64,000 bases of DNA from Gymnogyps californianus (Eukaryota; Chordata; Aves; Accipitriformes; Cathartidae): the NCBI RefSeq assembly GCF_018139145.2, contig NC_059471.1, positions 216,027,494 through 216,091,493 on the forward strand. Reading direction: 5' to 3'. Numbering within the stretch: position 1 is the stretch's first letter; the number at the start of each line of letters is the position of its first letter. The position numbers were made by a program, and so were the translations under genes. Below are positions 24,487 to 38,499 of the stretch, one piece after another. Under the pieces are notes generated by a model. That model made no database searches. It saw nothing but the letters and a program-made list of their open reading frames with translations, and had not been told where the DNA came from.

Positions 24487-27400
24487 ATGAAACGAAAATA
24501 TCCAACTGTCTGGTCCAAGGGCAGAACGTTTCCTGCCCTGATGTACAGAACCAAGTCCAACAGTGCAACCTGGCACTCTCGCTACCCACGGGGTTACACC
24601 ACCAACCCCAAAGTCTTAACTCCAGCTTTCTCCTCCTCCTCCTGCAGAGCTGATAAAACGGATGTGGCCTTTATTTGCCTCCAGACCCAGTGCTCTTTTC
24701 CCAGCTCTATCTGTGGGACTTTTGTTCCTCCCAACAAAGGGAGATGCTCTGTTCCCCAGCCAGGGAGCTCCCTTACCGTCTGAGTCCTGATGAAAGGAGA
24801 GACACTTGAAACCAACCCGGATGGCTTGTGCCCTGTTTCTAATTAGCACATCATCTGCTTGCTTCTAAAAACAGCCGCCTGCATGTGTGCCTGGAAGGAG
24901 AGTCGCTTGCAACAGCACCTCGCTCTCCAAGCAGCCTGGAGTCAGGCCAGTGGGGCCACCTGGCCACGCACCAGGGGATGTGCCACGATTTTATAGCAAG
25001 TGGGGAGGCTGGTACCCCAACCCAACCCAAGCAGAGGAATTCAGACCATGGGGCATTCAGCAAAGCAAAGCAGGGTGTTTTTCCCAAGGGCAAGATGAAG
25101 GGGAAGCAGCTGAGCTGGCAGTCTCCTTGTCCCCTCCACCCTGGGAGCTCTTCAGACCATCAAGTCTCCTTGAGTTTCTCTCCATGCTTCAAGTCTCATG
25201 CTGGGATGCCCAGACTGTGTCTGGATACTCCAAATTAACATCTAAACCGCTTGTTACAGATGACCCAGGTACACAAATAAGCAAACTGGAATGGGGTTTT
25301 ATGGTGTGATTTCTAGCTGCAGGTAACTGTCTAGGTACAGGTTCTCTCCCCATTTTGATTCATTCCTTGTCTGTACAGTGATGCCCTGAATGTTTCTTTC
25401 TTTCTTTTTTCCATTTTTTTCTTTTTTGTTTTTTCTTTTTTCCTTTTTTCTTTCTTTCTTTTTTCCTCTTTCTTTTTTTTTTTTTTTTAATTCATTAGCC
25501 GGCACAGCAGGAGTTTAGCCACTGAGAAACTTTCTGCAATGCAAAAATCATGTGCGGTCTCAGGGAACAGATACATGTGGGAGAGAGGTAATTACTGTTC
25601 TCCATATCTGTCTTTAGCTCTGAAATTAATCCATTGAGAGCACTGAATTAACTTAAGACCAGAGAGATCTGAGGATTGTTTCTGGCAGTTTGTCCCAGTG
25701 ATGCTGGACCTGGTGCGAGTCTTTGGACAACAGCCAATGCGGACTGTAAGCCAAAGACAGGACTGCAGACATGGCAGGTCCTGCAGAAATAGACAGCCAG
25801 TCTGTGTGAGGGATGCACATAAGAAATTAGGGAAGATTCACTGTCCTAACCACCTTCCCAGATTGTAAGGAAGCCAACAGTCAGTGATGCTGCATGTTAA
25901 AGATCTGTCCTTAAATCTCTCATAGTAAGAGAGAAGAGGGCAATTAGAAAAACATCAGGAGGGAGGGAAGAGTCAGGTCCAGGTCAGCAAGGAAGCATGT
26001 AGGACCAAGAAAAGGTTGGTATTCCCTCCAGCCTGGCTCCTATTTCAGATGTGAGCCCAGTCTAACCCAGCCTCTCCTGAACTTCAGCTCTGCAACAGTG
26101 GTAAAGTGAGAGAGATTTTTACTTTTTTTTTTTTTTTGCTGTGAAACAGCCACTGTGCCCAGTGAAATCTCTGTGTGTCTGTCTGGAGTGAAGCAGGAAG
26201 GGGACCCAGATTGAAAAAGAAGTAAAGATTCAAAAAAAGGATGGAGGGTGGATGGTGAAATTCAGGATTCAGGGCCTGTTGTCTCACCAAAGCTTGGGTC
26301 TCTCCTACACTGATCTATATCACATCTTTAGGTATAGTCTTGATTTAATGATTGAGTCAATCCTAGGTTTCAGGGCTGTCAGGTAAATATTAGATCTGCT
26401 CCAGCCTGGATGCAGCTTCTTACAGACAGAAAGGGCAGGCTTTGAGCTTAGGCAAGGCTCTACATTTTGCTTATGACTTCTCCAAAGTTCATGTGAGTCT
26501 AAATCCGAGTTCAACTCACAACAGAAGACACATAATCCTGATCCATTCCTGGTCCAGGCTTCATACCTCCCACTCAGCGGCATTCAGATTTGTTTGGTCT
26601 ATCCCTTTTTAAATGTCCCTCCTCCTCTGTCAATGTAAGATGCTCCGCATACCCGGAGAGGTTGGCTGGGCAGATTCAAGACATACTAGTCTTGGCAAGC
26701 TCTGCCAGCTTGCCCACATGACATGACTGTGGCACTCTCAAAAGATATCGGGTTTTTGCAAGCTGTGGGATTTCCTTTCTGAGCACAGCTCGTCAAAGAC
26801 CAAGATGTGATTTCTCTGAAGCTTCGCCCAACCGATCTCTAGCTTGCTGTAAACCCCCGGAGGTACTCAGCTAAAAGTGGTCCAGATGGCACTGGAAGAC
26901 ACAAGACATCAACAAGTCACATCCAGGCTAAGACAGTGATGTCTTTACAGAGACTGCCCAAGCCTAGACGATGACAAGTGAAATCAGAGCTGACCCGAAA
27001 AGCAAACTGAGCTTTCTCTCCCCACAACACTGCCTCTGCTTCACGAGACTGTTTCTAAACCGATCCATTACCTTGCTTTTCCTTTCACAGTTTCTTCACA
27101 GCTCCATCTCAGCCAGAAGTTGAGCCATCTGAGCACATGAGAAAGACTTTTCAGATGTGAAATCTGGCTCAGTGGGAGACCTAAAAATCTCAGAGGCAAA
27201 CTGGGCACAGTCGGTTCACCAGCAAATACCCCAAAGGCTTGTGTGTCGCCAGAGAAGAGCTGAGTCTTGAACACTTAATGAACCCTCTGAGATTTTCCCA
27301 TCATGGCTAAAAAACAACATCACAGCTCCTCTCCTTAAATCTGTGTTAAAAATCTCTCCCTTATAAACTACATTTTCTGTTCTCCCTGTTTATAATTCAT

Positions 27401-30400
27401 CTGGCAGTGCCAGCTTGGGAGGATTCAGTCCATACAAAAAGATCTGATGGCACTTTTCAAACATTCATGAGCACCCTTGAGAAAAAGGGATACAGTAAAC
27501 AGATTCCCTTATATCTCCAGAGAATTAATGCAGAGTAAACTACACTAACTGACCTTCCCCCCATACCGAGACCATGGCAGCATCTAGCGCACAAGCTTCA
27601 CCTCCCAGCACCCGATATAGATGCTAAACAGCTCTGTCTCCATGTGACAGTACAGTAGGCACTGATTGAAAACTCCCTGGCATGAAATGCCCTCACATCA
27701 CCTCCGAGCACCGCTGACATCCCTCAGTCTGCTTCATGCTGGAAAGAATCTGCTGTATCAGTTTGCAGCTATTAGTCATCAGGAGAACTGGGAGTCACCT
27801 TCGAAATGCCTCCCTCCAAGCATCTCCGTCCCCTGCCCTGAATGTAAACACGTCCATAGCCAAAGCTTGGTTTCCACAACTGTATCCACTAGGCTATTTA
27901 TATCCCTGGTCCTCTCTGCATAAACAAAATCAGTAATTTATACCTTGCAGCAGCAACTGCGCCTACAGTTATTGATCGGAGAGCTCTGCATGTGAGTTCT
28001 CAGCAGCAAAACCAGGGAAATACCATCAAGTGTTCACATCTGCGCCCACAAGGTCTGCACCTCGGTTCTTGCTTCTCTAACAAGGGTGATCGCTCACCAC
28101 CTGGGGATTGTGAACCGAGGGATTTGGAAAGGCTTATGCATGGAAGGGAGATTAACACGGACTTGAGCCGTCTGGCTGGAAAATGTGGGAGGCATGATAG
28201 TGGTATTCACAGCAACGAACAGTTCAGTCCAGACAGGACAGTTGCTGCCTTTCTTCCCACCTTCTACATGGAAAGCTAAGCAAATTTTTTACTTGCACTT
28301 CCTTTAGATTTAGTCTTCTGGGGTCTTTTTTTTTTTTCTTTTTTTTTATTCTCAGCTGGACCACAAGTGGATGATGATTTCCATGGAGTGGGTGGCCCTG
28401 CAGGCTGCTGGGAGGCGGGTGGTTATGGTCCCTCCCCAGCTGGGGAGACAACCGCTCAGAGGGATTACCTGTTCCCTAAGCCAGGTGAATAGAGGATGCT
28501 GTATGGTTGGAGCCCCACAGATCTAGGTTAGCACCCCCCTTGTGACAAGCTCCCCGTGTGACCTTGAACATGTTGCTTAGAGGCTCATCTCAGAGCCGAT
28601 TAGGGGATTTAAAATAATTTTCCTTCAAACTAACAGGAAGGGTTTGCTTATGGTTTTTTTTTTCCATTTCTCTTAAATCTGTTAGGTGGCTTCGAATATC
28701 TCAACCATAATCTCCTTGTGTTGCAAATGCAACCATCCAGCAGATGCAACTTCTATACACGCAGTAATAATTAATGAACTCGAAGCTCTTTTGACTGAGT
28801 GCATGGTCCCCATCTTCTAATTTCTCTGTCTGACCAGATTAACTGACCTTTCAGTTAATGGTAGTCCAGTCTTGTGGTGAAAACGAACATGAATTGTGGT
28901 ATCGGAAAAAAATCATCTGTAGGAGTGCTGCCTCCTACAGAAAAAAATCTTTTGGGATAGTCTCCAAACAGGGCAGATAGAAATGAGGTGCGAACACCCG
29001 AGCAGCGTGTCCCTTCACATGCATTCGCACCAATCATCCTGCTTTGCAGGACCCGGAGACCTCAGATGACCTGAAAGTGGACAAGACGTACCAGTTCTCC
29101 TGGGTCCTCCCATGGGGCCAGAGCTAAACCAGCTACGAGATCTCTTCTGGGCCTCCTCCACAGGGAGCAATACGAGTGCAGGGAAGGATAGAAGCCACGC
29201 AATCAGATGGCCGAGAGCTATATTTAATTCTTGTCTCTTAATATTCATGTCTTTTCTGTGCCCAAATTAAACCACAGGATTTTGCGATACTTGGGTGTGA
29301 ATTCGTATCTGGTACGGAGATAAACTGAAACAGAGCTGTATGAGATCTCATAAGATAAAATCCTGTCTTATTCCTGATCACTCCAGCTGTGACATTTTTG
29401 CCCTCTAGCTACAGGGACTGGGTGATCATAGACTTTATTTCAGCACTGCAAGAACTGAGTTTAGATCTCCTGTTGCATTGTGGATGCTTGTTTTGCTCTC
29501 ATGTTAGAGGAATGCTCTAGACAGAAGAATCATCAATGATCTTGAAGAAAAAGGATACGACCTTACGTGAACCTTACTGTGTGACCTCCCCAGAGAATGC
29601 TATGTTCTCAAGTTCAGATATTGTTAATATCCTCCATCAATGGAGGAAAACACAGCAGCTGATCTTGCCAGACTGACTACAGAAAAAAAGCTCCCAGCAA
29701 TGGCTTCAGTGTCAAGGAAACAGGGAGAGGGAAATGATATTAGTCCAAACCACCTCAAGTTTTTGATGGAGGTGGATGAATTTCATCCTGTTTCTCCTAA
29801 GTTCTGCAAATTCAGGAATATAAAAGCCCTGGGACAGAGATGAGCGAAGCAGGCTCTCAGAGTCAGTGTTTAACACCAAGATGCCTCTGATGCAAGTGTT
29901 TTGGGCTTTAAGATAGTTTGGAAACTGCAATTTGTTTTCAAAGACCACTAAAAAAACAGGGAGAAGAAGAACAGAAACAAAGAGATACGTCTGCACTGTG
30001 AGGTGAAGCAGGTTTGAAACGACATGAAGCAGTGCAAGCCATGCAGCCTGCATACCGTCGTGTTGCCCTGGTGTTTTTAGCTCAAGGGCACTGTATTTAT
30101 GCACAGGTACGCCAGGTACTCCACAACCCCTTGTGACAGCCATCGGGAAGCCCTTCTAAGAGTGGTCGCAAGCCACCTGCACTGTGGCACGCTGAGACCA
30201 TATGGAGGCACATGCTTCATCCAGCCATGGGAGAGACTGAGCTTGGGTTCATGTGAAAGTATTAAGTACGCACTGCTCTGGCAAACTTCGTTTAGACTGA
30301 TACTCCTGCGTACCCTGCAGTTTCAATGGGGGTGGTGGGCAACGCTGGGCTCAAGAATGGGCTGCTAATATAGACAGCTCCCCCTAGAGACAGAATAAGA

Positions 30401-30767
30401 GAGAATAACCACCTTGAAAAAATAGAAGAACCAACCACCAATGCCTTTGACAGCACCCAGGATTTCCTTTATGCTGAATCCAGCACACCATCCCCATCAT
30501 CTTCTATAAGACCTCACTACTGCTCCTAAATTTGGCAGCTGTCATCTACAGGAGTTACGTGATCTGGAGCTAATGCAATTAGCTGTGACTTTGAAGGCAC
30601 ACAGCAGCTTCTCATCATTCTCAGAAGAGCCTTAGACAACTTGGGGACAGCAGCCAAGCTCAAAATGACTGCCAGGAGTGTCACGTGCTGTTCCAGAGCT
30701 GAGATAGTGTCTGCAATAGGAATGGAGCCTTGAACAGATTAGGGGAAGGATGTGGGAGGGAGGGAAG
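24487..30767. other. Unique non-coding DNA, no gene recognised
   Basis: Apart from the long pyrimidine tract at 25392-25488 and T runs near 26120 and 28325-28348, the sequence is ordinary. The longest open frames (about 140 codons near 24.9-25.3 kb and 29.7-30.1 kb) have no recognisable domain and overlap others. No exon, RNA gene or transposon is supported. Confidence 0.6.
25392..25488. repeat. 97 bp polypyrimidine tract, (TTTC)n-like
   Basis: The plus strand is T and C with only one A (25413) and one G (25428) in about 97 bases, mostly TTTC/TTTTTC units and a final run of 16 T. Such mirror-symmetric polypyrimidine tracts can form triplex (H-DNA) under torsion. The lysine-rich minus-strand frame across it is an artefact. 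Confidence 0.9.
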
Positions 30768-30796
30768 AATCACAGAATCATAGAACCATAGAATAG
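30768..30796 (-). mobile_element. Trace of a CR1 3' tail (minus strand)
   Basis: Only about three degenerate units remain (AATCACAGAATCATAGAACC, then ATAGAATAG), equal to the ATTCTATGATT tail of CR1 read on the minus strand. No CR1 body follows on the expected side, so this is either an extremely truncated insertion or a decayed end. It is too short to exclude chance fully. Confidence 0.5.
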
Positions 30797-31782
30797 ACAC
30801 GAATGAATGAAAACAAAGAGGGATCAACATCAGAGAAAGGAGGGCCACACATTACAGGGTCAGAGTGTGAAGGGAAGTGAAGGAAAGGGGAAGGATGGGG
30901 GGGATGGGGGAAGACGGAACACAGTATATAGGGGAGAGAAGGACAAGAAAAAAATAATCAAGTGGATTAAACAGGGGGAGCTGGGAGAAAGCATATCCAT
31001 TGAGAGGGGGAAAGCCAGTGCATTGAGATTGGGAAGTTGAGTTTAGTTTGTAGTAATTATTAGGGTCGGTGCTCAGGGCTTCATCAGTCTCATCTATACA
31101 ACATCAGCACCGGTATCTCAAAAGAGACATTTCAGGCCAGGTGCTCAGCTCTGGATACAGGACATGCTCTTGATGGTCTGTTAACGCCCTCCCATCAGTA
31201 CAATTTAACCCTTGCCCAGCGGGTACCACCCAGAACCCCTTTCATCTGGCATATTTGAACATTGCTGCCAGTATCCACAATGCTCGGCACTGAATCACTG
31301 ACTGAGGACAAGCTTTTCAAATGCTTTCACTGATGGGTTATGATTAAATATGGCCTGGCAAAAAAGGTGAGAGGATTAAAGTGCCATCAAAGGCAGAAAA
31401 GAGAGGCTGGCTTGCAGGAGATCAAGCAAATAAGTCAAGAAATAGTCTCTGCTGGCCCATAAAGCTGCTCCTGTTCATGTGGTTGGGTCTTTTATTAGTC
31501 TTGACATATTGCAAAAAGTTACAATAACTACTCCCAAAGATCAGATTTTCTGCTAGAGGCTCTTAGAGGGCATGGCCCATTCTCTTCTTTCATCTCATTG
31601 CCAGAGAGGCACCATTTGTGAGACACCCTTACCAAGGAGACCTCACCGCTCATAAGTTGGGGGAGCAGGGTCCCAGATGGACTGTGATGGTGAGATTGTG
31701 GACCTGCGTGCATTCTCCCTTGTATGCCCACGGGCTGGGGAGAGAGGGAGTATTTAGGCACAGCTACACAGGCAGGAGCTCT
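30797..31782. other. Purine-rich then ordinary non-coding DNA
   Basis: From about 30820 to 31020 the plus strand is strongly purine-biased, with GGGAAGTGAAGG and GGATGGGGGGGATGGGGG-like runs that could form G-quadruplex. The remainder shows nothing recognisable. Reading frames across it are lysine/glutamate/glycine-rich artefacts of composition. Confidence 0.55.
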
Positions 31783-32015
31783 TCAGACTAGATATAAGGA
31801 AGAAATTTTTTACGATGAGGGTGGTGAAACACTGGAATAGGTTGCCCAGGGACGTGGCAGATGCCCCATCCCTGGAAACATTCAAGGTCAGGCTGGACAG
31901 GGCTCTGAGCAACCTGATCTAGTTGAAGATGTCCCTGCTCATGGCAGGGGGTTGGACCAGATGACCTTTAAAGGTCCTTTCCAACCCAAACTATTCTATG
32001 ATTCTATTATGCTAT
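31783..32015 (+). mobile_element. CR1 LINE, 5'-truncated 3' end
   Basis: An open frame of 45 codons from 31785 reads [20 protein letters not shown] and continues to a natural stop at 31920-31922. This is the carboxyl end of the CR1 ORF2 protein, still uninterrupted. It is followed by the CR1 3' untranslated segment (GATGTCCCTGCTCATGGCAG, GGTTGGACCAGATGACC, CCTTTCCAACCCAAAC) and decayed ATTCTATG tail units to about 32015. The copy is dead through truncation only. It is the same subfamily as the copy at 41797-42024 and begins at nearly the same codon of the element. Confidence 0.95.
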
Positions 32016-35000
32016 GGATGGCAGGGGTCAAAAAGGGCTGTGAGATTACAGCAAGCCATAGTGGCACTTCTGAGGATTTCCAGCTCTTACACCAGCATTA
32101 ACATCTCTGTCAAGCCAGTGGGACTTCCAGATTCCCATTTTGACCCCAAGGTGCATATACATATTCTAGGCTGATCTGGGTCACTCCTTAGCATCCCGCA
32201 TGCTCAGTGTGGCTATAAGTTATGCATGCAAGCTGTGCACACGCACAGATCTGACTTACTGTGCCTGCCATGGGCAGCCACCATGTGCATACGCTGCGGA
32301 CATCTGGGTTTCTTGGCCATAAAACAGCCCTTGGTGGGAAGTCTGTGCTTGCAGACAGTTAGTGTATGGCACCTGCAAAGTAGACACAGTCGGAGCCTTT
32401 CATCGTACAGAAGCCTGCCAGAATCCAGGAGCCACACATAAATGCAGGACTGCCTCCAGCTCTACGTAGGAAAGAACATGCCTTCGTATGCTCCCTGTAT
32501 ATGAAAGTTATATGCAGATGTCTTAACATGTTTGTGCCCTGAGAAAGAGTTGGTCGTTAGAGGCTGCAGCTCGACAGCCCATTGAACTCTGCACAGAGAA
32601 GGTCCCTTGTGTTATTCTGGGCTCCACAATAAGGTACGTGTGAATCCTCATGTGTTTGTTTTCAAGAATATAATGTTCACACAATGTGTGCAAGGACAAA
32701 CGCAGCCTGAAAACAGATAACCCAACCAGCATAGCCTGTTTTCTGTAGCTTAGAAAGGAGACACCCCTGAGCACTGAGCTATCCCTGCACAGCGTCACGG
32801 CCCCGCTGTCGGGACCATACTACACCTTGAAGCATCCCTGATTTTACAAAGCAAAAGAAAACCCCGGCCGAGAGGTTCATACCTTCCAGGAAAATGAATG
32901 CATTAATATGAGTAGCTCGTTCACGGCTAGAGGGCCTGTGGGAGGAGACTGGTGTAATTATAAATGAATCCAGCATCACGCTTAGACCTCGTAAGCCTAA
33001 ACTCCTCCAACGTCCCGGCTTCTCCACCCCTGCCAGTCCACACACCTCAGTGCATGCCATGGTAACCAAGAGCAGATGCTGAGTAGCTGTTGCAAACAGA
33101 TGCCGATCTAATGAGTGTGTCGAGGTTGGGGCAACCGGGCATAGAAAGATAAGCAGGTGTCAACATCACATCACCTATGACACCATCCATCACGCTGTCA
33201 GGCTGAGACAGACTGCCTCCAGATGGCATCTAATCCAGCAGTGCGGGACGCTGGGCCAACAAAAGGGGTTGTGTCAACGTGCACCACGGTGGTGCCAGCC
33301 ATGTGAATCTGAAAAGGACTGATAGAGGTGGGAGAAAAAGGTGTCTTTCTGTGGTTTGCAAGAGGAGTCTGCCTCTCTTCCTGCAGCAGCTCAAGGAGGC
33401 AGCCTGGATGAGAGCGAAAGGAGAGACAGGCGGCCGCTTGAGATGTTCTGGAGAGATGTGTGGTTCACCAATGGCACGGAACTTCCTCTCCTAGAGCAGC
33501 TCAGGTAATAAAAGCTGCACAAACACTGTCTGCAGTGCAAGGGGACCGGGAAGTTAATCATTTGGCAGGAGGAAGCTTAGAAAGAAAAAGAAAGCTTGGG
33601 AATAAACATATTTTTTCCCCAGAGCGGCATCCTGTATCTCGCTGGAAGAAGATGACAGCTCTGAGCCCAATCCTGTGCTGCATCAGGGAGAGATTGCAGC
33701 TGGGGCACCTCGGTGAGCGGTACCCACCCTGGTATAAATTAGATGGGAAGGGACAGAAAAATTGAAGCTAATATTCCCAGAATAGTCAGGACTTGGAGGT
33801 TATTAACCCCTATTTTCTCATTAAATTCTAGCTTAGGCAAACACTTTTCACTCATCTAATGTAACCCAGAGAGATGAGTCACTTCTCCTTCCCATCCACA
33901 GCTGTCAAGAGTACTGCTGGGCTGTTAGCCCATTGCAGGGCGAGCAGCTTTTCTCTCCTGGGTGTAGCACTGTATGATAGACCAGAGCCCTCCCCTGTGC
34001 CCTTTCCCAGCCTTGGCTGTTCACCCCCGTCCCCATGCCACCTTTCCCTTGTGTCAGCGCAAATCTGTGCCCACAGTGCCATGCAGCGAACCTGATCCAG
34101 CTGGAAACTGAATTAGCGAAAAAGACGTGTATTATTTCAGCCCCCGCATTTTTCCAAACCCGTCGGTGACCTGGCTGCAGAAGCAGCACAAGAGGGATGC
34201 AATGATGTGAGAACAAGTGGCCGGGAGGTTGGGGTCAGTTTTTTCTGTAGTGGGTCATGCTGCTTGGACCACACACAAAACCAGAGCACGGCAGCACAGG
34301 GATGCTGCAGGTATAGACTCAGAAGAGCCAGGGACCACCTCAATACCACCATGAACAAAACCTCCCATTTTAATCCTAAAAACATCAGAAAAGATCACAT
34401 TGGTCACATCCAGCTCCCTGTCACCATAGGCACCTTTAATGCAGGGGGCCTGCAGACCATCTACTACACGCACCATGACACATGGTCACCGCAAAGTGTT
34501 GCCCAAGATCTACAGTATGAGGCTAAAAGCTGCAAAATGCAATATGCCACAGGAAGAGGGAGAGAAGGGCATTGCCAACGTTGGCTCCTTGCAACAGCCG
34601 GTTAATTTGTCAGGTAGTAATTCATTAGGTCTTAATACATAGGGTGGTTTTAGAGCAATGGGAACTTAGCAGCACTCAATGTAGACGTTCTGTGAGATGC
34701 CAGCAACATGGTACTCTCTAGACAGCCGTAGATTTGTTATGTTAATACCCCCGTCTCCTTCTGAGATCATCAAAAGGCAGGTGCTGTCACACAGCAAAAA
34801 AATTACAGTTGGGGATGGATGGATGTGACTGGTGCTTATTGCTCATGCACTATTGGGAAGGCACTCAAAAGAATGCTGAAAAATTAAGAAAAAAAAGGAT
34901 TTTACTATTTTCCTTCTGATCCATTTATGAAATCTCTCCCATTTGGGACTCTCTGGACCAGATTCTTCCTCCAAGAATACGCTGGAGTAATGTCATGGAT

Positions 35001-35109
35001 TTCTACGGAGTGCTTCCAGCCCAGGATGGAGTAAAGGCGGTGGGAGTCTGACTTTCCCTCTTTAACGTAGGCTGCCCTCAAAAGCTGCAAGCCCCAGGGA
35101 ACGGGGCAG

Positions 35110-35560
35110 TGTGGGAGCGCTTCTGAGCCTGCAGGCAGAGCCTACAGTCCTAGACAGGCATTCAGGAAGAGCTGCTTTAGTTTTCAAGCTCCTAATTGAA
35201 CTAATTGAGCTTCTGCAATTTGCCGGAGTTAACCCTCCCCTCGTCCACCGCAGGAGGCCAAAACCTTGCTGCCTATTTGGTTTTGATTTGGTTTTGCAGG
35301 GCACCCGTGCCTGCGTTTTCCACAACAAAGGGGAGACGGAAACTGTTGTTGCTCCCGGACCTCTCAGGGTCTCCCTTTGATTGTTGTATTTCCTACCAGT
35401 GTCAGCACTTGTGATATTAATGATCTAGACAACGGGTCATTAAAAACCATTCGGGAGGGGGAATGCAGCCACATAAGGAAGGATTAGAGCCCCCATCGCT
35501 ATTAAAGAGTGAATATTCACCCTGTCCAATTAAAGGGATCTTTGCCTAATTGTGGGAACA
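35110..35560. promoter_or_regulatory. Homeodomain-motif cluster, possible conserved enhancer
   Basis: Four copies of the homeodomain core TAATTG/CAATTA lie here: 35193-35198, 35202-35207, 35527-35532 and 35547-35552. The first two are nine bases apart. A perfect 12 bp palindrome GTGAATATTCAC is at 35509-35520. The patch has few low-complexity runs and no transposon, as developmental enhancers often do. Conservation cannot be judged from one sequence, so this is inference. Confidence 0.25.
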
Positions 35561-38476
35561 CCACTCCTCCAACTCCCCTCTGGCAGGAAGGCTGTGGAAT
35601 AATTTTATCACCCTCCCGAATAAAGCCGAGGAGATATCTGACAAAGAAGCTGTTTTTCTGCACCTGAGGTGCCCAATCCAAAACATAAAAGTGATGCTGC
35701 TCAGGGAATCACGGGCTACAGTCTGACAAGGTTCACAGAGATATTTCAGCCAAGGGGGACTGGTGACTACAGCAAGGGGCACCTCCAATTTCAGTGTCTT
35801 TTCATTTTCTTTTAATGTTAATTGGATTAGAATTTCAGTTGGTCGGAGGTGTATTTTTGCGTGTGTGAGATAAAGACACATAAATACAAGCGCCATTGAT
35901 GGGAGAGTAAATGGAAAAAGAGGAGGATGAAGAGGCCGTGGTGGTTGAAAGAGCAGTCACATCCACGGCTTCTTCCCTGGGCTTCGGGAAAGCAAGATCT
36001 CTTTATTCAGAGCTGTGAACCTGATCTTACCCCAGGGTCTGGAGCGGTGGGAAATCCCTTTCCTTTGTCAAGAAGCACCATTAATACGAAGACAAAACAG
36101 CAATGAGCTGTGAAGCAAACAAAGAGGAGTCTGGAGAAATGAGTCCTGTGCAAGCAGCTCCATTTCTCATGCCCATGCTACCTATGGGGAAACTTAGAGG
36201 TAAAGGAAAAAAGGCTACAATAACCATAGTCCCCATTGGCCCCTCAGCATGGCCTCCACCAGAGCAGCTCCCAATTTACAGCACCTTCCAGTATTGCCAG
36301 TCCAAGAGGTCAATAACCATCAGTCTCCCCCCAGGAGATGGTGCACGAAGAAAATAGATTCCAGCTCATTCTCTCTCGCATCCTGCAGCCTTTGCTCTCC
36401 TGGCCCCCAAAATGACCCTGCTTCACTTAATTGGACCCCCATCTGACCTCCAAGCCCTCCTGCGTTCTCCAAATGAATTCCCTGGCAATGGGGGTCCCAA
36501 AATCTGCTCCCAGCTCACGTATTGCTCTGCCGATCTCCGAGCTCCCGAATCACCTTGCCCAACCGTTAAAAGAGAGCGCCCCTCCCCACCGTCTTGAGGT
36601 TATTGGCTGTAATCTCCTTGAATGAAAAGCACCATGAAAAAATACAATATTATTATGGCTACTTTCCCCACCGGAGCTGAATTTAAGGAAGGTAAATAAT
36701 TGGCATAAAAGAGGCTTTTGAAAAGCAGGCCTCTGAACCCATTTGTTTGTGGATTTCTAGCAAATGCATCGCCAGGCTCTCTACAGCGAACTACATCACC
36801 ACCACATGGAGAGAGAGATTAAAAAAAAAAAAGCTTCTATTTATTATAAAACTTTAATTGGCTTTAAAGAGTGACTGTCGTGCTGTCTGACACTTGAAAG
36901 TGTTCTGTACAGTAGGAGACATAAAACATGAATCATTGCACTTGTTTTTCGTCGTCTTTCCTGCCACGTTTGCTAATTATTTAATCTCCCATGTCAGAAG
37001 CAGGACTTCTGCTTCTTTTTCTGCCCAGTTTTTTCCTTCCAATTTTCTCCTGCACTAGAATATGGCACAGGTATTGCCCTGGTGCAGCTTGGGCACAGAT
37101 GGCACAGATCTAGAGGGGCCAAGGAGAGGGAGGGATTCAGAAAGGGGTTAAATACATGCATGGGTGGGAGATCATCCACAGCAATTCAACATGACAGTCC
37201 CAACACAACTTCTTGCATGAATTCCTCATCTTCTTTTTGATGGAAGCTGAGGGTCTAGGCACCAGGTCCACTCTCTGCTCTTATCCCATTCCCATAAGCA
37301 TCTCCTACTGACCACGCTGGATATGGGATCCTTGCCCCAAGCTGGCAGTACCTCTCTTTACGCTGTTTGCCTGTTGAAGTCTAGTCAACTCTAGGCTCAC
37401 AGATCATGATGCTTACATGGGCCCTGTTCACAAGTGACCAAGAGGACCAAGAGATGTTTGTGGAACCACGCCCTGAAGCATCAGAGAAGTGCTGCTTTGT
37501 TGGGACAGAGCAGCTGCTCCTCTCCATTCAGAAAAAAGGGGGTTCTCCCTGTAGAATAGGGGGAGCAATATCTTCATGCAGCACTTTCTACTGCAGCCAT
37601 CACCATCTGAAGACACATACACTCTTCTCTTCATCCCTGTGACAGTGTCCTCCCCATGGACAGAAAATAGCTGAAAATCCTGCATCCGCTAGAAATGGTT
37701 AGAAGATTTCAGAGAGAAAAAATATAATTTTTCTAGTCTGCAGCACTGAAACAGAGGTCCTAAAATAACGCAAGATATCCTGAGGGCAAGCCACAGAGAA
37801 AAGCCCAGACAGACAGATGGACAGAAGTCACAGTCGTGTCTTTAGATGCTGTAAAAGTTTACTAACAAAATCCTTCAAAAGCCAAAACCCCAGATTTTTA
37901 GCTAGAAGCTGTGGATGCTGATGTGGGATCTGTCATTTGGACAGAGAACAGAGACTTTACACCAGCCCCTTGCAGGAAAGTGTGTCTCAGCCGTGACTCT
38001 GCTGCACCGCACCGGGCTCTGCGGCACGGTGCCTGCTTCCAGCGGTTAAGTGTCCTCCTCCACAAACCCAGCCCTTAAATAATAGAAATAAGAGAGTGAA
38101 GGACCACAGCAAGCCAGCAAGACCTCATCCACCTTCCCACACTTCAGGGCAGGACCTGCAGGGTACGGACCACTTTCCAGTTGGCCTGGAAAACTGGGCT
38201 TTCTCCTCTGTCTCTAGCGACCAGCTCCCAAGGGCTGGCATCACAGGGGGATGCTCCCCTCTGCCAGCCTGCATGTCGACGTTGTGGTTTATCTCTTGGC
38301 AGCAGTGCTACGTGGCACAGCAGCTTCTGATACACACATCTCCCTCCTGGAGAGAAGCATCTTGGAAGGGGACAGGAATGCATCCCCTGGGATGCTCACC
38401 TGCAATTTAGGGCCACTGAATGGTGCCTCTGATTGTGGATTCCGGAAAGCTGCCACCATTTTTGAGCATCAGAGTT

Positions 38477-38499
38477 GGGGTGGGGGGGGTGGGGGGGGG
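38477..38499 (+). repeat. G-run, candidate G-quadruplex
   Basis: The plus strand has G4-T-G8-T-G9 without interruption. Runs of this kind can fold as intramolecular G-quadruplexes. The effect, if any, is unknown. Confidence 0.85.
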
